From assembly GCA_029207755.1 (NCBI GenBank), contig JARCOQ010000083.1, forward strand, positions 62,001 through 126,000: 64,000 bases of DNA, in the 5' to 3' direction. Shown here piece by piece: positions 52,189-62,519 of the stretch. The notes below the pieces were generated by a model. The model had not been told where the DNA came from and did not search any database. It saw only the letters and a program-made list of their open reading frames with translations. This DNA comes from Chamaea fasciata. Taxonomy: Eukaryota > Chordata > Aves > Passeriformes > Sylviidae. The translations under genes were made by a program, and so were the position numbers. How positions within the stretch are numbered: position 1 is the first letter of the stretch; every line of letters starts with the position of its first letter.

Positions 52189-54521
52189 ATGGACGCTTGC
52201 CTGAATAGACAAAAGAGCTATGGATCCCAGCTTGACACTGGTCTGGATGGACACCAGAGCCATGGATCCCACTCTGAATGCACACTACTCGTGATGGACA
52301 CAAGAGCCATGCATCCCTCTGTGGATGGAGCCTGGTTTGAATGGACAGCACAGCCACGCATCCAGATGGACACCAGAGCCGTGGATCCCAACTGCGAAGT
52401 GGTCTGGATGGACACCAGAGCCATGAATCCAAAATTGGAGCCTGGTCTGGATGGATACAAGGGCCATGGATTCCACTGTGGATGGATACTGCTCCACATA
52501 GCAACCAGAGGCATTGATCCGAATCAAGATGGAGACTGGTCCAGATGGACACTGCTCCAGATGGTCACTAGAGCCATTCCTCTCACCTTGTATTGATAGT
52601 GGTCTTGCCAGACCCCGAGGCATGGATCCCACTCTGGATGGCCAGTGGTCTGGATGGGCACCAGTGCATGGATCCCCTATGAATGGACACTGGTCTAGAT
52701 GGACGCCAGAGCCATGGATTCCAGCTGGACACTGGTGTGGATGGACACCAGAGCCATGGATGCCACTGAGGATGGACACTGGTTTGAATGGACAGCACAG
52801 CCACGCATCCAGATGGACACCAGAGCCGTGGATCCCAACTGGACAGTGGTCTGGATGGACACCAGAGCCATGGATCCCACTCTGGATGGACCCTGGTACA
52901 GATGGACAGCATAGCCATGGATGCAAAGTGGACACTGCTCCAGATGGATAATGATCTGGATGGACGCCAAAGCCATGGATCCCACTCTGGATGCACGCTC
53001 TTCTTGATGGACACAGGAGTCATGCATGGGTCTGTAGATGGAGCCTGGTATGAATGGACAGCACAGCCACGTATCCAGATGGATACTTGCCCAGATGGAC
53101 AGCAGAGCCGTGGATCTCAAGTGGACAGTGGTCTGGATGGAAACCAGAGCGATGGATCCCACTGTGGATGGGCTCTGGTATAAATAGACATCAGAGCCTT
53201 GGATCCGAACTTTACTCTGTTCTGGATAGACTCCAGAGCCATGGATCCGTCTCTGGATGGATGCTGGTCTGGATGGACACCAGAGCCATGGATCCAAATT
53301 GCAGCCTGGTCTGGATGGATACAAGGGCCATGGATTCCACTCTTGATGGACACCTGTGGAGATAGCAACCAGAGGCATGGATCCGACTCGAGATGGACAC
53401 TGGTCCTGAAGGATAGTGGTCTAGATGGTGACCAGAGCCATTCCTCCCACCTTGTATTGACTCTTGCCAGACCCCGAGGCATGGATCCCACTCTGGATGG
53501 CCAGTGGTCTGGATGGGCACCAGACCATGGCTCCCCTAACAATGGACACTTATCTAGACGGATGGCAGAGCCATGGATTCCAGCTGGACAGTGGTGTGGA
53601 TGGACACCAGAGCAATAGATGCCACTGTGGATGGATACGGGTTTGGATGGACATAAGAGCCACGGATCCCAATCTAGATGGACACTGCTGTGAATAGACA
53701 CCAGTGCCATGGATCCCACTGTGGATGGACACTGGTATGGATAGACATCAGAGCCTTGGATCCCAGCTTGACTGTGTTCTGGATGGAGAGCAGAGTCTTG
53801 GATTGGACTCTAGATGGATACTGGTCCAGATGGACACCAGAGCCACAGATCGCACTTTGGATGGATCCCACTCTGGATAGACTCCAGAGCCATGGATCCG
53901 TCTCTGGATGGATGCTGGTCTGGATGGACACCCGAGCCATGGATCCAAATTGGAGCCTGGTCTGGATGGATACCAGGGCCATGGATTCCACTCTTGATGG
54001 ACACTTGTGGAGATAGCAATCAGAGCCATGGATCCGACACGAGATGGACACTGGTCCACATGGACACTGGTCCAGATGGTGACCAGAGCCATTCCTCCCA
54101 CCTTGTATTGATAGTGGTCTTGCCAGACCCCGAGGCATGGATCCCACTCTGGATGGCCAGTGGTCTGGATGGGCACCAGACCTCGGATCCCCTATGAATG
54201 GACACTGGTCTTGATGGACGCCAGAGCCATGGATTCCAGCTGGACAATGGTGTGGATGGACACCAGAGCAATGGATGCCACTGGGGATGGATACTGGTTT
54301 GGATGGACATAAGAGCCACGGATCCCAATCTAGATGGACGCTGCTGTGAATAGACACCAGAGCCATGGATCCCACAGTGGATTGTCAGTGGTCAGGATGG
54401 ACACCAGAGCAATGGATGCCACTGTGGATGGACACAGGTAGAGATGCACACCAGAGTAATGGTGTCCGCTCTGGATGGACACTGGTCTGGATAGACAGCA
54501 GAACCCTGGCTTCCACTCTGG
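52189..54521 (+). repeat. Fused arm f (a'+d with deletions, 2333 bp)
   Basis: It starts as a' (GCGAAG near 52394) and enters the d portion through a 371-bp deletion at 52779-52786. TATAAATAG is at 53179. It also lacks 604 and 240 bases of d. 818 + 2730 - 371 - 604 - 240 = 2333. Confidence 0.9.
52779..52786 (+). other. 371-bp deletion junction in arm f
   Basis: GGATGGACACTGG (a' side) runs into TTTGAATGGACAGC (next-arm side). The eight shared bases CTGGTTTG hold the breakpoint. It is repeated at 56778-56785 and 60777-60784. Confidence 0.88.
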
Positions 54522-56187
54522 ATGGACGCTTGCCTGAATAGACAAAAGAGCTATGGATCCCAGCTTGACAGTGGTCTGGATGGACACCAGAGCCATGGAT
54601 CCCACTCTGAATGCACACTACTCGTGATGGACACAAGAGCCATGCATCCCTCTGTGGATGGAGCCTGGTTTGAATGGACAGCACAGCCACGTATCCAGAT
54701 GGATACTTGTCCCGATGGACAGCAGAGCCGTGGATCTCAAGTGGACAGTGGTCTGGATGGAATCCAAAGCGATGGATCCCACTCTGGATGGACGCTGGTA
54801 TGGATAGACCTCAGAGCCTTAGATCCGAGCTTTGCTCTGTTCTGGATAGACTCCAGAGCCATGGATCCGTCTCTGGATGGATGCTGGTCTGGATGGACAC
54901 CAGAGCCATGGATCCAAATTGGAGCCTGGTCTGGATGGATACAAGGGCCATAGATTCCACTCTTGATGGAAACTTGTGGAGAAAAGAACCAGAGCCATGG
55001 ATCCGACTCGAGATGGACACTGGTCCTGAAGGACAGTGGTCTAGATGGTGACCAGAGCCATTCCTCCCACCTTGTATTGACTCTTGCCAGACCCCGAGGC
55101 ATGGATCCCACTCTGGATGGCCAGTGGTCTGGATGGGCACCAGATCATGGCTCCCCTATGAATGGACACTGGTCTAGATGGACGCCAGAGCCATGGATTC
55201 CAGCTGGACACTGGTGTGGATGGACACCAGAGCCATGGATGCCACTGTGGATGGATACTGGTTTGGATGGACATAAGAGCCACAGATCCCAATCTAGATG
55301 GACGCTGCTGTGATAGACACCAGTGCCATGGATCCCACTGTGGATGGACACTGGTATGGATAGACATCAGAGCCTTGGATCCCAGCTTGACTGTGTTCTG
55401 GATGGAGAGCAGAGTCTTGGATTGGACTCTGGATGGATACTGCTCCAGATGGACAGCAGAGTCTTGGATTGGACTCTGGATGGATACTGCTCCAGATGGA
55501 CACCAGACCCATGGATCCCACTGTTGGTGGATACTGGTCTGGATGGACTCCAGAGCCATGGATCCGTCCCTGGATGGACACAGTTCTGGATGGACACCAG
55601 AGCCATAGATCCAAATTGGAGCCTGTTCTGGATGGATGCAAGGGCCATGGATTCCACTCTGGATGGATACTGCTCCAGTTAGCAACCAGAGTCATGGATC
55701 CGAATCCAGATGGAGACTGGTCCAGATGGACACTGGTCCAGATGGTGACCAGAGCCATTCCTCCCACCTTGTATTGATAGTGGTCTTGCCAGACCCTGAG
55801 GCATGGATCCCACTCTGGATGGCCAGTGGTCTGGATGGGCCCCAGACCATGGATCCCCTATGAATGGACACTGGTCTAGATGGACGCCAGAGCCATGGAT
55901 TCCAGCTGGACACTGGTGTGGATGGACACCAGAGCCATGGATGCCACTGGGGATGGATACTGGTTTGGATGGACATAAGAGCCACGGATCCCAATCTGGA
56001 TGGACGCTGCTGTGAATAGACACCAGAGCCATGGATCCCACAGTGGATTGTCAGTGGTCAGGATGGGCACCAGAGCAATGGGTGCCACTGTGGATGGACA
56101 CAGGTAGAGATGCACACCAGAGTAATGGTGTCCGCTCTGGATGGACACTGGTCTGGATAGACAGCAGAACCCTGGCTTCCACTCTGG
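54522..56187 (+). repeat. Arm c (1666 bp)
   Basis: It has GCTCTGTTCTGGATAG near 54833, matching neither c1 nor c2 tracers. GATCCCACTCTGGATGGACG near 54775 and GGCCATAGATTCC near 54946 are private. Confidence 0.9.
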
Positions 56188-58520
56188 ATGGACGCTTGCC
56201 TGAATAGACAAAAGAGCTATGGATCCCAGCTTGACACTGGTCTGGATGGACACCAGAGCCATGGATCCCACTCTGAATGCACACTACTCGTGATGGACAC
56301 AAGAGCCATGCATCCCTCTGTGGATGGAGCCTGGTTTGAATGGACAGCACAGCCACGCATCCAGATGGACACCAGAGCCGTGGATCCCAACTGCGAAGTG
56401 GTCTGGATGGACACCAGAGCCATGAATCCAAAATTGGAGCCTGGTCTGGATGGATACAAGGGCCATGGATTCCACTGTGGATGGATACTGCTCCACATAG
56501 CAACCAGAGGCATTGATCCGAATCAAGATGGAGACTGGTCCAGATGGACACTGCTCCAGATGGTCACTAGAGCCATTCCTCTCACCTTGTATTGATAGTG
56601 GTCTTGCCAGACCTCGAGGCATGGATCCCACTCTGGATGGCCAGTGGTCTGGATGGGCACCAGTGCATGGATCCCCTATGAATGGACACTGGTCTAGATG
56701 GACGCCAGAGCCATGGATTCCAGCTGGACACTGGTGTGGATGGACACCAGAGCCATGGATGCCACTGAGGATGGACACTGGTTTGAATGGACAGCACAGC
56801 CACGCATCCAGATGGACACCAGAGCCGTGGATCCCAACTGGACAGTGGTCTGGATGGACACCAGAGCCATGGATCCCACTCTGGATGGACCCTGGTACAG
56901 ATGGACAGCATAGCCATGGATGCAAAGTGGACACTGCTCCAGATGGATAATGATCTGGATCGACGCCAAAGCCATGGATCCCACTCTGGATGCACGCTCT
57001 TCTTGATGGACACAGGAGTCATGCATGGGTCTGTAGATGGAGCCTGGTATGAATGGACAGCACAGCCACGTATCCAGATGGATACTTGCCCAGATGGACA
57101 GCAGAGCCGTGGATCTCAAGTGGACAGTGGTCTGGATGGAAACCAGAGCGATGGATCCCACTGTGGATGGGCTCTGGTATAAATAGACATCAGAGCCTTG
57201 GATCCGAACTTTACTCTGTTCTGGATAGACTCCAGAGCCATGGATCCGTCTCTGGATGGATGCTGGTCTGGATGGACACCAGAGCCATGGATCCAAATTG
57301 CAGCCTGGTCTGGATGGATACAAGGGCCATGGATTCCACTCTTGATGGACACCTGTGGAGATAGCAACCAGAGGCATGGATCCGACTCGAGATGGACACT
57401 GGTCCTGAAGGATAGTGGTCTAGATGGTGACCAGAGCCATTCCTCCCACCTTGTATTGACTCTTGCCAGACCCCGAGGCATGGATCCCACTCTGGATGGC
57501 CAGTGGTCTGGATGGGCACCAGACCATGGCTCCCCTAACAATGGACACTTATCTAGACGGATGGCAGAGCCATGGATTCCAGCTGGACAGTGGTGTGGAT
57601 GGACACCAGAGCAATAGATGCCACTGTGGATGGATACGGGTTTGGATGGACATAAGAGCCACGGATCCCAATCTAGATGGACACTGCTGTGAATAGACAC
57701 CAGTGCCATGGATCCCACTGTGGATGGACACTGGTATGGATAGACATCAGAGCCTTGGATCCCAGCTTGACTGTGTTCTGGATGGAGAGCAGAGTCTTGG
57801 ATTGGACTCTAGATGGATACTGGTCCAGATGGACACCAGAGCCACAGATCGCACTTTGGATGGATCCCACTCTGGATAGACTCCAGAGCCATGGATCCGT
57901 CTCTGGATGGATGCTGGTCTGGATGGACACCCGAGCCATGGATCCAAATTGGAGCCTGGTCTGGATGGATACCAGGGCCATGGATTCCACTCTTGATGGA
58001 CACTTGTGGAGATAGCAATCAGAGCCATGGATCCGACACGAGATGGACACTGGTCCACATGGACACTGGTCCAGATGGTGACCAGAGCCATTCCTCCCAC
58101 CTTGTATTGATAGTGGTCTTGCCAGACCCCGAGGCATGGATCCCACTCTGGATGGCCAGTGGTCTGGATGGGCACCAGACCTCGGATCCCCTATGAATGG
58201 ACACTGGTCTTGATGGACGCCAGAGCCATGGATTCCAGCTGGACAATGGTGTGGATGGACACCAGAGCAATGGATGCCACTGGGGATGGATACTGGTTTG
58301 GATGGACATAAGAGCCACGGATCCCAATCTAGATGGACGCTGCTGTGAATAGACACCAGAGCCATGGATCCCACAGTGGATTGACAGTGGTCAGGATGGA
58401 CACCAGAGCAATGGATGCCACTGTGGATGGACACAGGTAGAGATGCACACCAGAGTAATGGTGTCCGCTCTGGATGGACACTGGTCTGGATAGACAGCAG
58501 AACCCTGGCTTCCACTCTGG
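56188..58520 (+). repeat. Fused arm f (2333 bp)
   Basis: It has the same three deletions as at 52189, with the 371-bp junction at 56778-56785 and TATAAATAG at 57178. CTGGATCGACGCC near 56955 is private. Confidence 0.9.
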
Positions 58521-60186
58521 ATGGACGCTTGCCTGAATAGACAAAAGAGCTATGGATCCCAGCTTGACAGTGGTCTGGATGGACACCAGAGCCATGGATC
58601 CCACTCTGAATGCACACTACTCGTGATGGACACAAGAGCCATGCATCCCTCTGTGGATGGAGCCTGGTTTGAATGGACAGCACAGCCACGTATCCAGATG
58701 GATACTTGTCCCGATGGACAGCAGAGCCGTGGATCTCAAGTGGACAGTGGTCTGGATGGAATCCAAAGCGATGGATCCCACTGTGGATGGACGCTGGTAT
58801 GGATAGACCTCAGAGCCTTAGATCCGAGCTTTGCTCTGTTCTGGATAGACTCCAGAGCCATGGATCCGTCTCTGGATGGATGCTGGTCTGGATGGACAGC
58901 AGAGCCATGGATCCAAATTGGAGCCTGGTCTGGATGGATACAAGGGCCATGGATTCCACTCTTGATGGAAACTTGTGGAGAAAAGAACCAGAGCCATGGA
59001 TCCGACTCGAGATGGACACTGGTCCTGAAGGACAGTGGTCTAGATGGTGACCAGAGCCATTCCTCCCACCTTGTATTGACTCTTGCCAGACCCCGAGGCA
59101 TGGATCCCACTCTGGATGGCCAGTGGTCTGGATGGGCACCAGATCATGGCTCCCCTATGAATGGACACTGGTCTAGATGGACGCCAGAGCCATGGATTCC
59201 AGCTGGACACTGGTGTGGATGGACACCAGAGCCATGGATGCCACTGTGGATGGATACTGGTTTGGATGGACATAAGAGCCACAGATCCCAATCTAGATGG
59301 ACGCTGCTGTGATAGACACCAGTGCCATGGATCCCACTGTGGATGGACACTGGTATGGATAGACATCAGAGCCTTGGATCCCAGCTTGACTGTGTTCTGG
59401 ATGGAGAGCAGAGTCTTGGATTGGACTCTGGATGGATACTGCTCCAGATGGACAGCAGAGTCTTGGATTGGACTCTGGATGGATACTGCTCCAGATGGAC
59501 ACCAGACCCATGGATCCCACTGTTGGTGGATACTGGTCTGGATGGACTCCAGAGCCATGGATCCGTCCCTGGATGGACACAGTTCTGGATGGACACCAGA
59601 GCCATAGATCCAAATTGGAGCCTGTTCTGGATGGATGCAAGGGCCATGGATTCCACTCTGGATGGATACTGCTCCAGTTAGCAACCAGAGTCATGGATCC
59701 GAATCCAGATGGAGACTGGTCCAGATGGACACTGGTCCAGATGGTGACCAGAGCCATTCCTCCCACCTTGTATTGATAGTGGTCTTGCCAGACCCTGAGG
59801 CATGGATCCCACTCTGGATGGCCAGTGGTCTGGATGGGCCCCAGACCATGGATCCCCTATGAATGGACACTGGTCTAGATGGACGCCAGAGCCATGGATT
59901 CCAGCTGGACACTGGTGTGGATGGACACCAGAGCCATGGATGCCACTGGGGATGGATACTGGTTTGGATGGACATAAGAGCCACGGATCCCAATCTGGAT
60001 GGACGCTGCTGTGAATAGACACCAGAGCCATGGATCCCACAGTGGATTGTCAGTGGTCAGGATGGGCACCAGAGCAATGGGTGCCACTGTGGATGGACAC
60101 AGGTAGAGATGCACACCAGAGTAATGGTGTCCGCTCTGGATGGACACTGGTCTGGATAGACAGCAGAACCCTGGCTTCCACTCTGG
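58521..60186 (+). repeat. Arm c (1666 bp)
   Basis: It is as at 54522, but with CCACTGTGGATGG near 58779 and TGGACAGCAGAGCC near 58896. Confidence 0.9.
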
Positions 60187-62519
60187 ATGGACGCTTGCCT
60201 GAATAGACAAAAGAGCTATGGATCCCAGCTTGACACTGGTCTGGATGGACACCAGAGCCATGGATCCCACTCTGAATGCACACTACTCGTGATGGACACA
60301 AGAGCCATGCATCCCTCTGTGGATGGAGCCTGGTTTGAATGGACAGCACAGCCACGCATCCAGATGGACACCAGAGCCGTGGATCCCAACTGCGAAGTGG
60401 TCTGGATGGACACCAGAGCCATGAATCCAAAATTGGAGCCTGGTCTGGATGGATACAAGGGCCATGGATTCCACTGTGGATGGATACTGCTCCACATAGC
60501 AACCAGAGGCATTGATCCGAATCAAGATGGAGACTGGTCCAGATGGACACTGCTCCAGATGGTCACTAGAGCCATTCCTCTCACCTTGTATTGATAGTGG
60601 TCTTGCCAGACCCCGAGGCATGGATCCCACTCTGGATGGCCAGTGGTCTGGATGGGCACCAGTGCATGGATCCCCTATGAATGGACACTGGTCTAGATGG
60701 ACGCCAGAGCCATGGATTCCAGCTGGACACTGGTGTGGATGGACACCAGAGCCATGGATGCCACTGAGGATGGACACTGGTTTGAATGGACAGCACAGCC
60801 ACGCATCCAGATGGACACCAGAGCCGTGGATCCCAACTGGACAGTGGTCTGGATGGACACCAGAGCCATGGATCCCACTCTGGATGGACCCTGGTACAGA
60901 TGGACAGCATAGCCATGGATGCAAAGTGGACACTGCTCCAGATGGATAATGATCTGGATGGACGCCAAAGCCATGGATCCCACTCTGGATGCACGCTCTT
61001 CTTGATGGACACAGGAGTCATGCATGGGTCTGTAGATGGAGCCTGGTATGAATGGACAGCACAGCCACGTATCCAGATGGATACTTGCCCAGATGGACAG
61101 CAGAGCCGTGGATCTCAAGTGGACAGTGGTCTGGATGGAAACCAGAGCGATGGATCCCACTGTGGATGGGCTCTGGTATAAATAGACATCAGAGCCTTGG
61201 ATCCGAACTTTACTCTGTTCTGGATAGACTCCAGAGCCATGGATCCGTCTCTGGATGGATGCTGGTCTGGATGGACACCAGAGCCATGGATCCAAATTGC
61301 AGCCTGGTCTGGATGGATACAAGGGCCATGGATTCCACTCTTGATGGACACCTGTGGAGATAGCAACCAGAGGCATGGATCCGACTCGAGATGGACACTG
61401 GTCCTGAAGGATAGTGGTCTAGATGGTGACCAGAGCCATTCCTCCCACCTTGTATTGACTCTTGCCAGACCCCGAGGCATGGATCCCACTCTGGATGGCC
61501 AGTGGTCTGGATGGGCACCAGACCATGGCTCCCCTAACAATGGACACTTATCTAGACGGATGGCAGAGCCATGGATTCCAGCTGGACAGTGGTGTGGATG
61601 GACACCAGAGCAATAGATGCCACTGTGGATGGATACGGGTTTGGATGGACATAAGAGCCACGGATCCCAATCTAGATGGACACTGCTGTGAATAGACACC
61701 AGTGCCATGGATCCCACTGTGGATGGACACTGGTATGGATAGACATCAGAGCCTTGGATCCCAGCTTGACTGTGTTCTGGATGGAGAGCAGAGTCTTGGA
61801 TTGGACTCTAGATGGATACTGGTCCAGATGGACACCAGAGCCACAGATCGCACTTTGGATGGATCCCACTCTGGATAGACTCCAGAGCCATGGATCCGTC
61901 TCTGGATGGATGCTGGTCTGGATGGACACCCGAGCCATGGATCCAAATTGGAGCCTGGTCTGGATGGATACCAGGGCCATGGATTCCACTCTTGATGGAC
62001 ACTTGTGGAGATAGCAATCAGAGCCATGGATCCGACACGAGATGGACACTGGTCCACATGGACACTGGTCCAGATGGTGACCAGAGCCATTCCTCCCACC
62101 TTGTATTGATAGTGGTCTTGCCAGACCCCGAGGCATGGATCCCACTCTGGATGGCCAGTGGTCTGGATGGGCACCAGACCTCGGATCCCCTATGAATGGA
62201 CACTGGTCTTGATGGACGCCAGAGCCATGGATTCCAGCTGGACAACGGTGTGGATGGACACCAGAGCAATGGATGCCACTGGGGATGGATACTGGTTTGG
62301 ATGGACATAAGAGCCACGGATCCCAATCTAGATGGACGCTGCTGTGAATAGACACCAGAGCCATGGATCCCACAGTGGATTGACAGTGGTCAGGATGGAC
62401 ACCAGAGCAATGGATGCCACTGTGGATGGACACAGGTAGAGATGCACACCAGAGTAATGGTGTCCGCTCTGGATGGACACTGGTCTGGATAGACAGCAGA
62501 ACCCTGGCTTCCACTCTGG
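60187..62519 (+). repeat. Fused arm f (2333 bp)
   Basis: The 371-bp junction is at 60777-60784 and TATAAATAG is at 61177. GGACAACGGTGTGG near 62240 is private. Confidence 0.9.

Larger units (their letters stand above)
50523..54521 (+). repeat. Region E: 3,999-bp HOR, copy 1
   Basis: Spacings are 1666 + 2333, a c arm followed by fused arm f. Arms a and b are absent. The c arm of this copy carries the c2 tracer TATATAG at 50844, so it came from the second c arm of a region D-type HOR. Confidence 0.92.
54522..58520 (+). repeat. Region E: 3,999-bp HOR, copy 2
   Basis: It has the same two arms as copy 1. The c arm has TTCTGGATAG in place of the TATATAG tracer. Its f arm has the same deletion junction as copies 1 and 3. 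A substitution changes CCCCGAGG to CCTCGAGG near 56612. Confidence 0.92.
58521..62519 (+). repeat. Region E: 3,999-bp HOR, copy 3
   Basis: This is a third consecutive unit at the same offset. Its c arm reads TGGACAGCAGAGCC near 58896, where copy 2 reads TGGACACCAGAGCC. Confidence 0.92.
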
